Shown here: piece after piece, positions 25,601-38,490 of the stretch | Layout of the letters: every line of letters begins with the position of its first letter | How positions within the stretch are numbered: the stretch's first letter is position 1 | Notes under the pieces: model-generated | Database searches by the model: none | Seen by the model: the letters and a program-made list of their open reading frames with translations, nothing else | Told to the model about the DNA's origin: nothing | Assembly (NCBI RefSeq): GCF_003672135.1 | Contig: NC_039509.1 | Span: forward strand, 6,076,001-6,140,000 | Direction of reading: 5' to 3' | From: Ooceraea biroi | Taxonomy: Eukaryota; Arthropoda; Insecta; Hymenoptera; Formicidae | DNA: 64,000 nt | Position numbers and translations under genes: made by a program

Positions 25601-28600
25601 AGTAATAAATTCAAGTTTCTCCTACTAATTATCCCGCTGATATTAAGTGTTCCGAATGAATGGATATTCGCACCGCGCAATTCTTGGACACAAAAATCAG
25701 ATAAAAGAAGAAAATTGGAGAGAATCCATGAAAGAAACAGATGGAAAAGAATAAAGAGACGTGAGATAAAGCTGCAGCCAGGTAATCTTTCGACCCTTTA
25801 TTTCGCACGCTTCGTAAGCTCATGAGGGTTCCGCTCGAGGTTGCGAAGCACTCAGAAATTTTACGGATACTTGAAATACAAAAGGTACAATTATGCGGTA
25901 ACGGTGAGCAGGTGGCTTTGCCGCAACGAACGACACAGTGTTGGAAACTTGTGGCCAAGACCCGCGATATTTTATTCTGACGTCACTTCCCCCTCTGTAT
26001 TTTATGTATTGTTTTATAGCTCGCGTAAGTTTGAAGTTCCAACAGAAAATATATTCTTTACAAATAATATAAATTATTTCAATTATTCAGATGAAACGGA
26101 TCTGAATATTACGTCAGCGAGCATCATGTGATATGAATATTACGCGTTTACCAATAAATATAGCTGACATAGTTGTTAAAGGATATAATTAATTTCTTTC
26201 TCATGGAGAGGAATTCTCTTATTGCGTATCTATTTCTCTGCTGCAATGGCATCATCGAAAAATACTGCGAGCAGAAATTTGTTAAAATTTTTTGTGGAAT
26301 GAACATAGGTCTTCCGACTTTTACTTAATCTTGAAAAATCGTTTGTGGCGGTATCTTTCAGATACGTGAACGACCCGACGGGTTTCTTGGCGAAACGCGT
26401 AACGGTGCTTTCTTACGATCCCGCAGTCCACTGAGGTCAATCCCTGATTTCCTCCGTTGCTGTCGAAGCCCAGGTATCCAATACGAGCTTCCGTGGAGGG
26501 ACAAGGTTACACGATTTTATACACCCGCGAGAAGTTTATTACTTGCTCTCTGTTAGACGCGATAAACTGGAAACAAACTGCCCGCTGTACGTACCTTGGG
26601 ATCATGAAAATTGAAAGCCTATTCATTCCTGTTCTCTCGACCTCAGAATAATCTTCGCAGGTTGAGACATGAAGACGCGAAAAGATAATACGTGATCGAT
26701 ATGAAATTTCAAACCAAATAAACTTGAAAAAGATGTAACATGAATATCGAAATTGCAACGAAATTCGAGTAAAAGCTCTTTCGAATTAATCTGAATCAAC
26801 CAACCAATAAAGTCCATTTCTTTCCTGCTTTGCTTTTTCTTTCTAAATTGTACGTCTTATTTTGTTATCACTTATCATTTTTTTTGTTTTTATATATTAT
26901 TTCAAATTGTAATAAAGTTGAGTTTTACTTATAACATGTTTCTGAAGAGTTTGGCAGGCTTCTTCAGTAAATTGCAATTATAATTTTTAATGAGCGAGTT
27001 TCCACATTAGTACGCATCTTTCGAAGTCGGAACTTCATGACTGATCTGATTTGTTCCGGTTGACGAAGAAAATTACCCATCCGTTACTGATTCGATTATG
27101 TGGGAGCGCTCGAGGTTAACGGGAGAGAGGACTAAATGTCTTCGGCAACGTCTATCTTGCCTCTTTCAAATTTCGCTGCTCGCACCTTAATCAAATGGCT
27201 AAGTTGAAGGATCGGGGATTAAAGATTGCTGGCTTACTTCCTGTCGAAGTAATAAGTGCCTCTTCGTTCATCGTTATTGAAACGAACGATGCGATTCGTC
27301 GAGTACCACGCGAGTATCGACAATATTGTACTCAATTGAATTAGTACGCAGTTCGATTGACTTATTATTGAATTATCGTAACTGTCACTAGTTGTTAGGA
27401 CGCATTAAGCCGGAAATGATATCTAATTATTAGTTTGAGCGCGGATATAATTTAAATATGTTCTTATTAATTTGTTCAATTTATATCCGTTATTAATATG
27501 CCGCGCGGATTATCAAGCAAAATCACGTATGCCAAATTGATATTACGGATAGTACAAACAGAATTTATTTGCACGTCTTTGCGGGTATGTGATCACGGAT
27601 TTGTGATTCTGTAAATGCATTCCATCGATTGAAATATACGTATATCGACGATCGGATGGATTAAGCGAACATACCGTGAGTGTACATTTCGGAAGATTTA
27701 CACAGCACTATCAATTTATAACTATCCAATCAAGACAGCACAGTCAAACTTAACGGAGCAGAGAAAACGTTTCTTGCACCGATCCAATGGTATACTTCGA
27801 ATCCTTCGAGACACTCCATTTTCAGACGCGCATTGTATTCAACGCATAAATTGACGACCATTTCGAGCTTCCATATAGAGCCACCATATAATAACCGTAC
27901 GCGAATAAAAAGATAGCAAAAAGCAATGCGACGGCGGAATCCGCGTGATTTATGTTCCGGACGGCGTTCGCCGCAGCGTTGTTCTCAATCGAGAAAATAA
28001 CGGGCGTTCGTTTTTAATTATATTCTCTCTTCTCGGCGGCGATTCGCGAACCGCCGTGGACGTAACTGGACGTTTCACCATCCCTACAAGGGCGCATGGA
28101 TTACGCCTTGCCGCTCCGGCGCAACGTGTGTAAGCCGGCTCTGAGATTTTAGTGCCACTAAAGCGACTGTGCCGGGTATGTTACGCGTTCGACGTATAAT
28201 CCGCCCCGTAAATGCGAATCGGCAGCTGCGCCGGATAAAACCCAGTTGTTCGCGAGTTCGCGCGGAGGCGACGATTTCCGCGGGATATTAATCGTCCGTG
28301 ACGTTACGTAAATGCATAAAATACGAATGAATAAGCGGATACTCACACCCGGGACAGGCGATCCTCTTAACGATCCTCATAAAATTTAACATGATCGGTG
28401 TGCTTGCTTTGCGAATCGCGTTATACTCGCGCGAGCAGATCTTCCACTTTTATTCGGTACAAGAGAATTACCGTTAAAAGTGGCGTTGTACCACGATAAT
28501 TATAATGCGCGGAAATATTGTGCAGCTTCGGATTTTTACAACGAAGAAACCAGCTTGGGAGATAATTCGATATACCGGAAGCAGGATAGTCATGAACAAC

Positions 28601-29487
28601 ATTTGAAGAACTTACGAGCTTTCAACCAGCGTAAAGTCGAAGACTATAGTACCGTGGTATATCATATTTTCTCGGTCGCGGTTTTCCGTCGCGATGTCTG
28701 TTCGGTATCTTTATAAGTCAATATAAAATTGTGTACACATCGTGATAGTATATACAGATTTATAAAAGAAAGATTGTTAATAATATGGAAGAAACAAGAT
28801 GATCAACATCTTGACAACGTGTACGCATATGAAATCTGTGTACATAGTATCTGACTAAATAAAACACAACGTTAATTAAAAGTGCGCGTCCATTAAGCAT
28901 CCGGAAGCTGGCACATAATGGAGAAAAAGTTCGAAATCGCTATACGCGCCTTTCATCAACGCTAATGGGAAGCAGCTAAACCCCGAGAAAAAAATCCGCT
29001 CTTTCACGACAAGCCGTGATTGAAATATTTGCGAAAATGTTTTATGATCGATCCGCGTCCGTTCCTCATTGATTATCGTAATCTCTCTATTTCTTTCTCC
29101 CTCGCTCTTTCCATTTCAGATGGAAATTTGTTTCGCAGTCATTAATTGCGACGAGATTGTCTTAATTGGAACGCGAAACGAACGTGCCGCTTAAAGTGAC
29201 CGAATTTAAATTCTACAGTTATCCGGAGAAAATCAGGTCTCCAAACGAGCTTCGGGTTCCATCGGCGTTCGAATAATACGGGAGTAGGTACTCGCTAGCG
29301 AGAATCGCAATCCCAGATAATAGAATCCCTGAAAATATTTGGCGTCTAAATTAGTAATCTGACACAACGCGTGCTTCGTCTCTCGTTTGCACGATGCGCC
29401 ATCATAGTCATTAGTGCGTCACGCAATATTCAACGTCACTTCTCTCTTATGATGTTGCTCATTTAATTGCTAAATAGCTAGAAGAAA

Positions 29488-29527
<40 letters not shown>

Positions 29528-32500
29528 CTCTTTATAAAGGAGAGCGAATGAATGCGCTTGATCGCGCCCTCATGTTTTTCATCCGCTCGTCGAGAAAATT
29601 GTCGACCTCTTTCCCGCAGAAAACCGAGGCTGCGCGCATCCACGTTCACGTTCCCTTAAAGCGAAGTCCCCTCTTTGTCTCGCCTTTTCTCTTCCGCGTT
29701 TTCTTCTCACGTCGTTCACGCGGAATCCAAAACGCGCGGTTTCGACTGCCGGGTCCGACAATCGAGGTCGCGCAGTGCGCCCACGTAATAAATATACATC
29801 CAGAAGATCATTTGTTCCCGTACGTAGCCTTATGGCAAGGATACTACTATCGTCGAAGATACTACCATCCGTCTTGTCGGTCGTTTTTCATCGGCTAGTA
29901 CCGGCTCTGCGTTGATGCTTCCGCGATCCTGCCGTCGGGATGAGACGACGTTTGGGGGGAGTTTCTCATACTTTGTGCTCGAAGCCCGACATGAATCCAA
30001 TTACGAAAGCCCGTGGAACACGTATAAGTTGGACCAGCGTTCGACTGCAGCCGAAACTTGTGCAAAGACCTCGCTCGCAGACGAAAGTGCACCTGATTCT
30101 TTAAAGGGCGGATCCTTTGGATAATCATTTGCGCGATATGCGCTTGCCTCTCGCCGTTGGCACACTATCCGAAATTCTGAAATTTCAGAAATGGAATCAC
30201 GTTTCACAACATTTTTCCCGTCCAGAATTATACGCGGCGAGATCCTGCATTGAGAAACTTTGTGATGTAACGGTGTTATTCCTGAATTATGGATGATAAA
30301 GATAATGGAAGGATATGGGCGTATCAGTCCACAGATGAAAACTAATATCACGGGATTAACAGTTTATTAAAATGACAAGTTATCCTTTTCGCGATGACAG
30401 GCATCATCCCTCGACAAAAGATACTCGCGGCCGGGTAGCACGACGCCAATTCCGGTAAGATGACACGCTTGCCCGTAACGATGAAACTTTGCATATAATC
30501 TCGCGCGGTAACCCTCCCGGACCGATGCGCGATATTAAACTCAACGTAAATGCATTTCTCTGTGTAGGTGTATGTGTATCCTCTTTCTCTCTCTTACTCC
30601 ATTATCGCGTTATTCTCGCGTTGCCCGTCCACGGGTATTTACGCAATTTCGTTTCCCTTATGCAACTTTTTCGTCTCTCTTCCTCTCTTCTATACCATTA
30701 AAATTAGTCGTTGTAATTGGATCGGTACTTTGGTAATGACGGAAGAGTTTCGAGTACGTTTTCTGGGTGAAGGTTTGTAAGTTTGAAGGAACGTCGCAGT
30801 TAGGGAGAACGAGAAGATTTCATTTCCGATCCTCGGCGAGACGTTACGTCGAAGTAGTAAAATGTACGGCGCGGATTGGCGACGGCAAACTTTGCAAATA
30901 GCTCGAGACAGTCTGTACGTATGCAGTCAACACTCTCGCACGTAGCCAAAGCCGCGTACCCATACAATCGAATGACAAGTCGCCAAACGAGTTTTGAATT
31001 GAATATTTCATCGGTCGACCTCCGGGCGACCCGAAGCAACTTTCCCGTCTTGACAAGAGCGCCGAGGGTGCAGAACCGTCTGTGCACTTATGCAAACAAT
31101 AACTGTATATATTTAACGCATTTGAGAGGGAGTGAAAGCTATGCAGCGCGAATGATGTTCTCCTCGAAATAAAAGTATCAGAAATCTTCTTTTCTGCGCA
31201 CTTATAGGACAGTATTAATTTTAATACTATAACTCGGTGGAAGTGATGGCTCCTCTAAAGCTCGTAATGAAATTGCGCTGCATTATCGTAAGTGCGGCTT
31301 CAGGGAAACGGTTGTACAACGGCGACAAGTTAAACTTTTTTGGGGATTTGCGGGAATGGGTAACTGTGGGCGTTACCTAGACTTACACTGTAATGCTGCA
31401 AGATGAGGGCTGTTATGAAACAGAAATTACGTGATATATATTCGTACACTCTATAGATCCATACGCTTATTGCTTTATACATTTTTTACGAGTAGTTTAA
31501 TATACCTCTCGCCATAAACTCTTGGAAGATGATAAGCTTCAAAGAACAAAGGGCTTCAAATGACGTTACAATGTGCATACCTATTTCGAGTATGCATACA
31601 ATTTTTTTGCACGAACAGCTATAAAAGTCTGAAATTGCACTTGCATGAGGGTTTCCGGAACGGTTGACTGCAGCACGGTGCAGCGAGCAACTCTTCAAAG
31701 TCTAATCGGTTCAGCATTGAAATCCAGGAGTTGCTATAAAGCTACGCAGAGCGAATGTACATCTTTTCATTGGTTCTCGGTGCAAAAGCGCAAGTTCCTA
31801 TAGAAGGTAAATATCTGCACGGTCAAGCTAATATAGATACGAGATTGCAGTCCATCGGAAATCGACGACACAGTTGTAAATGCAAATTGCAGTCGGAACT
31901 CACAGCGAATAATACCGAAGTGATCTAAAATCTACTGGTCTCGATAATTCTCTGTCTTTTCTCTTTCTTTTTTCTATCGTGCAAGCTCCATCGTTAGTTC
32001 TCGGCTTTCCCTTCTTACGGGAAGATCGGGAAGAATCACGATCTGCTCCGTGATGTACGGTTGCGGGATTATGGGCTCTTCTACGTACGAAGCGAAAAAA
32101 AGTTCTATCACACCGTAGCGCGCTCGCAGCACATCGTACAATTTTACACGATGTTGGAACTTGCGGAAGTTCGGCGTAAGCGAGGTTGCATGAGAGTTCG
32201 ACTAACTTTGGCGCCGAACGAATCACTCTTACGATCTGGCTCTTTGGTCTGGCCACGTACTGATTAACCCGAGAGCGAGTAAAATTAAACTGGAACTTCT
32301 CTGCTCTTTAACTCTCGAATCCACGTATGACCTTTATAACATTACAATGAAGAACCGTTCTCAGCGCGGCGAAATACGTTTATGATTTCGATATGAGAAC
32401 CGGATGACATTTGAATGCATCAATTTTCTATACATTCATGCAGCCAGAACTAATCAAGTCAATCTTTTCTCTTCGTGACGTTTTTCTCTTCAATCTTTTC

Positions 32501-32890
32501 TTTTTATGTGCAAGGCAAAATTGGCAACTAAAAATACCTAAATCGCGTTTGCAAAATGAATAGAGGAAGAGCAATGATAGAAACGGAGAAAAAACCAAAA
32601 AGTTATCGGTGACATTTTATTATTGGCGTTCTATTTCGACAAAAATAATACCGTATTTATAACGATAGCGAATAGTGCGGCATTTACATCGATAGCACAC
32701 TATGTGGGTACATATCGCATCGCTTGTGCAACACACCTTGGAGCTGAGTGATATTCCTGGCGAATTTGTGGCCGTTAACGAGTTGCTCGCGCAGCTGATA
32801 TCTGTCGCGGTGTCGCTGATAATTGGCGATAACGATCGTGATCGTTGCCAGAACGAGGAAGAACCTCGACCCCCACGCTGGTTCCGCCAT
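22549..32890 (-). CDS. dpr / zig-8-like two-Ig-domain cell-surface protein (6 coding exons, 330 aa)
   Basis: Spliced coding region, exons in transcript order: 32890-32737, 25293-25109, 24884-24671, 23963-23777, 23054-22933, 22679-22549. The pieces sum to 993 nt (330 codons plus stop) and every junction keeps phase. The product has a signal peptide (about residues 1-22), a linker with a DPYFEN motif (75-80) typical of dpr proteins, Ig1 (C104, W116, DRGVYVC with C167), Ig2 (C213, W229, DSGEYTC with C271) and a C-terminal hydrophobic stretch (about 308-326), which could be a GPI-anchor signal or membrane anchor. N-glycosylation sequons lie at N46, N131, N180 and N246. Known family role: defective-proboscis-extension-response proteins bind DIP partners on neuron surfaces and help specify synaptic partners. 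I cannot say which paralogue this is. Introns are 7,443, 224, 707, 722 and 253 bp. Seen: motifs, splice sites and phases. Inferred: that no exon is hidden in the 7.4-kb first intron. Confidence 0.9.
22933..23054 (-). CDS. dpr-like gene, coding exon 5 (end of Ig2)
   Basis: Acceptor TTTTTCAG|GACG and donor AAATG|GTAAAT. Residues 247-288 contain the KTDSGEYTCSVS strand of Ig2 and end VHVHVLNG, the usual end of the second Ig domain in dpr proteins. Confidence 0.92.
23777..23963 (-). CDS. dpr-like gene, coding exon 4 (start of Ig2)
   Basis: Acceptor ATTTTACAG|CG and donor GG|GTGAGC. Residues 185-247 begin APDIRI and contain KTGSRIELVC (first Ig2 cysteine, C213) and VWRKN (core tryptophan W229). 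The CPDSKVPYP insertion between them adds an extra cysteine (C219). Confidence 0.9.
24671..24884 (-). CDS. dpr-like gene, coding exon 3 (Ig1 core)
   Basis: Starts after GGGTTACAG with VMWLRR and ends in TCTCG|GTAATA. Residues 114-185 carry the Ig1 tryptophan (W116), a TDW-LLTLGN run like the dpr consensus, and the DRGVYVCQVNT strand with the second cysteine. This is the most diagnostic exon of the gene. Confidence 0.92.
25109..25293 (-). CDS. dpr-like gene, coding exon 2 (linker and start of Ig1)
   Basis: Acceptor TTTTAG|AAGAG and donor AAG|GTACGT. Codes residues 52-113, including the DPYFEN motif and the first Ig1 cysteine in LLDCRV. The reading frame stays open upstream of the acceptor for a few codons, so the exact 5' edge rests on the splice consensus. 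Confidence 0.87.
25336..25360. repeat. ATATTTT heptamer tandem repeat
   Basis: About three and a half copies of a seven-base A/T unit in the long first intron of the dpr-like gene, just upstream of the Ig1 start exon. Confidence 0.65.
29491..29524. repeat. (AT)n microsatellite in dpr intron 1
   Basis: About 16 uninterrupted AT dinucleotides, within the 7.4-kb first intron of the dpr-like gene. Confidence 0.85.
32737..32890 (-). CDS. dpr-like gene, coding exon 1 (signal peptide)
   Basis: The ATG at 32888-32890 starts a 51-codon reading with a hydrophobic core (FFLVLATITIVIA) followed by a basic linker and an NIT sequon. It ends in AAG|GTGTGT with one base of a split codon. That base joins the AA that opens the Ig1 exon at 25293 to make Glu. 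The signal peptide and the exact phase match are why I assign this exon to the dpr gene although the intron is 7.4 kb. Confidence 0.78.
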
Positions 32891-32998
32891 CGCCCGTCGG
32901 TTTTCGCATCCCCCGAAGTTTTCAACGCGCAGTCAGAATTGTTGGAGGGGCTATGATGAACCACCCGCACCGTTTGCAATATCTTCTTCCTCCTGCCT
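32891..32998 (-). other. 5' UTR part of the dpr-like start exon
   Basis: A pyrimidine-rich acceptor (TTTCTTTAGATTTCAG|AGG) lies about 108 nt upstream of the initiator ATG. The start exon therefore probably begins at 32998 and at least one further non-coding exon lies upstream. The leader contains an out-of-frame ATG at 32907-32909 that opens a reading overlapping the main start. Confidence 0.5.
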
Positions 32999-35900
32999 CT
33001 GAAATCTAAAGAAATACAAGCATCTATGCAAGCTGAACGCATCATGAAAGAAGTTAGATGTAGATTAATAAATTTTAACGAAAATGTTTTTTATATAATA
33101 CTAAGTTAGAAATAAAAGAATATTAAATTGGAAAGACAAATAAATTGAAATTATAGTAGAAAAGAATCAGCAAGAGAATATTTTCAAGTAGAGATTATCA
33201 TCTTTTCTGCTTACATTTGCGAGATAGAAATATACGACGTTTCTCATTTTTTAAAATTTGTATTATGCGTGTTGTGTGTGTATGTTTCATGAAATTAACA
33301 CTGGCAGTGTTACTAACGAACAATTTAGAACTGTTGAGTTTTAAGAGGTATACATTAGGTTAGTTGAATATTATTACACATTTATCCAGCTCATTAAATT
33401 TAGCGAAGACTGCTAGAACTGAAATTAGCTGTATGCTCCTCACAATTGGTACCGCAGTGCGTACGTGTTCTATATTTGGCTTTGTTCGTATATACATGTG
33501 TGCATCTCGTGGAGTGGCGTGTGGAAATAAACGAAAATGGAAGTTACGGTGGACAACGCGCGCAGGAAAAATACGATGACATCCGAAACAAGTGAGAAAT
33601 TAGGTGTACGCCAAAATTTATTGCTTTATTATTCTGATGCGTCTTTTCTTCTCTTATAAATCCACAGTCCGAGAGAAAAAAGCTATATAGCATTAAGTGA
33701 CCAAAAGAGCGGAAATAGTTAATAATCACGTTTTTTTCTAAGATGTCTAACAGATATGCCACGATAAATGAAAAGGTAATTATAACAATATCTAAATTTG
33801 TCAGATGTAAAAAAACGATCTCCGTCTTTCGAAGCTTATTTTACATCTATTTCTTCGAGACTTGCTTCGAACCATTGAAGTTCCAAGGGTTTTCTAACTA
33901 GCGCAGGGACTACAGAGGCTCTCGAATCTTGCGAGAGCCAAGTCCTCCTTCAACTCGCGGCACGTCTTAGAATCGATCGATTTTCCGCGCTCGTGATGTC
34001 ACGTTGTTGCAACGGGTTACCGATACCGGAAAAGAAATACAATGAGGAAACCACGCGAGAGACTTACGGGGAAACGTGCGAAGGCAACTTCTGTAATTCT
34101 GAAACCTCGTTCTGACCGCACTGTACAAGTGCATCGCAGATATTTACAATGGGGAAATGGGCATTTACCCGTCAGTTTCATGGAATTTTCAGCTAATGAA
34201 ATCTAAACAATCGCAATCATATGAGCTACGTTGACGCAGCTTGTAAAAATCTGCGTAAACGTCAATTTTTCGACCTGTTGATAAATCATTGTGAATGATG
34301 CACATTGCTTGACGCTTTAATAACAAAAGCTATAACGTCCAATAGCGCAAACGTTGCGGTCGATGATGGTATCCACAACGCGGGGAAGAGGATCAATGAC
34401 GGAAATGACATGAATAAAGTTTCAGGGGGTACATTCCGGCCGGATATTATTCCAGTCTCGCAGTTAACAAACTAATTCCCATATACCGAATTGTGGGATA
34501 TGCAAAAAATATATTCTATATCTGGGAGAGGATATCGACTGTTTATTTTATCGCGGAATCTTTTTGGAGAATGAAGAGACAAGAGACATGCTAAAAGCTG
34601 AAAAAATTGTTGAAATTTGGTTGGAGAGAAAGAAGCGCCTTGTGTGCATTTCAGCTTGCAGTGTTCTTTGTACAAGTACGAAAACTCCTTTTATGATGTT
34701 AGCAAAGTTTATTACACGCCTTTTACACGTACGCACACGAGCGTCTAAAACACCGTGAACGAGTTTCCAAAGTTTAGGCGAGATTTTAAACTTCAACTCG
34801 TTAACATAATATTTTTACACTATTTTACACAAAAAGCAGCAAAATTTAATTTTAAGTATGTTACGAAATACGCGATCACGTCGCAATTGTTCGACATTGT
34901 GCGTGAATCAGAAAGTATTCCGCACGAAGTGCATTTCAAAGTAAGCCACACATAGATCAGGCATGAAAATCCGGTGGGTAAACGTAGGAACAATGGATAC
35001 CGTGATGAAGAGATATGCAGGAAGAATTGGGAAAAAAAGAAACGTGGAAAAACGGAGAAACGGTAAGAAATCTTGCGGACGCTGTTCACATGCAATTGAA
35101 TCACTGAGCCGCTTTCTCGGTCAACCTTTTGTTCGAACGTAGTTTATCAGAGAATACTTTAAAAGGTCGGATCGGGTCAATTCCTTGCCATTTAAAATAA
35201 GACGGATTGGGATTGCTCTCGCATCCAGAGACCGATACCTTCGACAATACTCGAGGTGTATACCGAACGTGCAGCAAGACTGGTACCAGCTTTTCCTCGT
35301 ATCGTAACACATCGAATTTATTGTCAGTTACGTAAAGCGCAATGCGTGTATACAATATACGTAAGTTATTTCTTTGAAATCGCCAAGTATCATTTTTCGT
35401 TAGCTTGCCGATTTGTTCGCACGTATTTTCAAGAAATACCGTAAAAGTAAGCCGTGGATTGTGCGCGTCAAGAGAAACCGCTTATTTAGACAGATTACAA
35501 AATCCACCTACTTGCGTTTTAAAATTAGGACACCACACCTTTCTTAACCCAAGCGAGCAACAAAGCAACTTTACCAATGAGACTACGTCGACTTAACTGC
35601 AAGAACTTCCTCTTCCTAAGCGCATTAATGTAGATTAGTTGGAAGATGCTGATATCTCTCCTTGCAGCTATTTCAAAATCTATATCTACCTGACTGATCC
35701 GACAGATGAAGAAGATAAATATCAAGATAATCTTGTGGATGTGTATCATCATTTCGGTATTATTTATGCACGGTAAACGAAGCGACAGACTCGCATTTCC
35801 GCGCATTTACGTATTCATTGTACCTTCATTTATCGCGATATAATTTAATGTAAATTGCTGTCTGGCGTGATGAGATTTTCATGCATTGCGATGTTTTAGT

Positions 35901-37900
35901 TATAATTCTTGCGCGAGCTTGTAGTATGGATTTATTCTAACGGCGTCCGATTTATGGGTGCTGGTCGAGCAATCTATAAATCGATGAATTTTAATCGTGA
36001 CGTCGCCGTTGTTCTCATTTAATGTCGTCGTCATTTAACGTGAATCGTCTGTAGGCGTGCACGATCTATGATGGAAATTGAACGGCTGGCTTACGATCAC
36101 CCTTGTACCGAATCATTTACATAGGAAGACGGATAAGACGGATCGCTGATCGTGTCAACCATTATTCGTCGTGGCACGTGAAATCGATTATAGGAAGCTG
36201 CAGTGTTCGTTATCGGCAGATGTGCACCATTCAAGGGGGGTAAAATTTTCCGAAAATGCAGCTCCTCGACACTGGCGACGAGCTTCGCCGAGCTGTCCCG
36301 AATAAATACATTATAGTATAGGAACGTTAGATTTTGCATTATTCGATCGCATCGTTTAAAATAACTCAAAAAGTAAATAACATTCATATATAAATAGGTA
36401 GAGATAAGAAATATAATTCATATAAAATAGAACCAACAAAAGAGGGGAACTTCAAAGATCTAGCTTGATAATAAAAATTTCAGAAGAATACAACATGGTA
36501 GTGAGAATATGTGTGTCTTATGTGTTCAACCGTGAGTTCCTTTTTGTTCCTTCTTAAATTTGTAATCGCAAATTGTAATTGTAATTGTAATTGTAACATA
36601 AAATTATTATTAAAATTATTAAAATTATACATATAAGTCACGTATATAACAGAAGATATTATTATTTAGATATTATCTAAATATCAGTACTCCATTGTTT
36701 TCTCTTCTAAATTCGTAAAAATATAATCGATACACATGTCGTAATTACTGCAATTTAAGTTATCTTGCGCGTTTTTCCGCTAACGCTCAGTAAACTAATT
36801 AATTAGCGCGTAACAAGCGACTCTTTGGACAAAAAGAGGAGCCGTAATTAGGCAATGCATATGGCTAACGCGTTTATTGATCCCCACGTGGGCGTATGGT
36901 TATTGTTGATTGGACAAATTTATTATCAATTACGTTCATTGTCATATATTCGTACACATTCTATTTTTTCATTTATATTTAATAAAAAACTTATTCCAGT
37001 TTATAAAGTATCGATATTCCGCTGCGGAACTAAGCGCGCGCTTGCAGCGACCTGTTCGTATGTTATATTCTTTTCCGCTGATTTTTTATAAATTAAAAAT
37101 TTATTCGTTTATTGAGTTAATAATTCGCATCACTTACCGGGATAAATTGCCTGATTCCAACGTTACGATAAGCTTTGTGATAACGATGGCAGAAAGAAAC
37201 TTCGCGAACGCAAAGGGAATACCACTCGCGGTTGGTACGCGGGCGGCTGGCGACGAACTGCCGCGGAGCTTGAAAGCTCTCGGTTCTCAGGGCGACCTCT
37301 GTTACTACCACGTGCTTGCAATGGCGCCCCTGCAATGTGCCTACAAAATGTTTTGACCTAAAAAGATAGCTTGAAAATTGTAATCGATTTTCTCTAGTTA
37401 AATATTCATAAACGCCATAAAATCATATGCTTCTTTTATACCAAAAAATTATATTAAGTTGGTTTTTAATCAAATTTTTAATACTTGAAGATTGCATTAT
37501 GCAAATTGCTGGCGACAGCAATATACATTGCTAACAAAATCTGCAACAAGTAGATAATATATAAGTTACCAGTTGACAATAAGCTTCTCACTTATATCTT
37601 ATATTCTTATATTGTTATTGATTATTAATATAATTTTTTAACATAACTGAATAAATGTATATTCTTATACCAAAATAATAGATTGATTGCACTTATATGT
37701 CGCCGTATATATCACAAATGTAGAAATAATTGACAAGTGTCTTCTCTGTCTCGAATAAAGTATGTATAGCTTTCGATAAAATCTTAATAAACTTTTGTTT
37801 CCTGTTCCGCAATCAATATATTTTTCAATCGACATATTTTTACTCCTAATTCAACCATTACCATTTTACATCTTTATATATTTTATTTATAATTTGAAAC
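32999..37900. other. Gene-poor region upstream of the dpr-like gene
   Basis: Upstream flank of the signal-peptide exon. A non-coding first exon and promoter probably lie here or farther away, but I cannot place them. Mostly AT-rich. A near-perfect AT-rich palindrome (TATTTAGATA, T, TATCTAAATA) lies at 36,663-36,683. Confidence 0.5.
36571..36596. repeat. (ATTGTA)n microsatellite
   Basis: Four consecutive hexamer units of the form AATTGT/ATTGTA, ending ATTGTAAC. Confidence 0.8.
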
Positions 37901-37903
37901 TGA

Positions 37904-38110
37904 CAAGGGAAGGTTTTTAGGTGTTACACTCGGATTTCAAAAATTTTTTGCATGCAGGTAGGGAGGTCCCCAAATAGAAGAAAAAAAATAAAAGTAGCGG
38001 CCCAAATGCATATTTGCGCGTTACGTGCGCAATTTTCGATGTTAGGTTAATTACTCAAAAATGCTATTTCCAATCGAATTCTTTACATTTTTTATTTCAC
38101 CTAATGCACA
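37904..38110. repeat. Left terminal inverted repeat of the foldback element
   Basis: Begins CAAGGGAAGGTTTTTAGG and ends TTTCACCTAATGCACA. It pairs in inverted orientation with 38491-38697 along its whole length, without length change. Confidence 0.88.
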
Positions 38111-38490
38111 TTTATATTGCTTTGACTAATTTTTTGTGTGTGCGTGCGCGTATGTGCTTCTGTGTGCGTGTGTGTACTTGTGTGTGTTTAGAAAATACGA
38201 GCGTCTAATGTAATCTCGTGCCGCGCGAGCACAGTGCGTATAAAAGGCCCATTGCTCAAAACTGGTATTTGCATCGTAACTTTTTTAATTTTTTACTGCA
38301 ACTGCCAATGCACACAATTTCGAATAATTGTACATTGCGCAAATCGTAGTTTGCTCTTTCTGCGTGATTTATTGTATGCGACTTTAAATAGATTTGATCA
38401 GAATCCATAACGAGGACATGAAAGATCTGGTCAAGGGAGGTTTTTAATTCTTTCAGTTTTAATTTTGGTTTTGATTTCTTTTTAAAGCGT

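Larger units (their letters stand above)
25294..32736 (-). other. Long first intron of the dpr-like gene
   Basis: 7,443 bp between the signal-peptide exon and the Ig1 exon. I found no phase-compatible extra exon or nested gene. It contains an AT microsatellite (29,491) and CpG-rich patches around 27.9-28.3 and 29.5-31.0 kb, which are possible intronic enhancers by position only. Confidence 0.6.

Noticed and set aside
36910..37356. 148-codon plus-strand open frame
   Set aside because: First half is AT-rich low-complexity sequence (Phe/Ile/Tyr-rich), second half a different composition. No domain, no splice sites.
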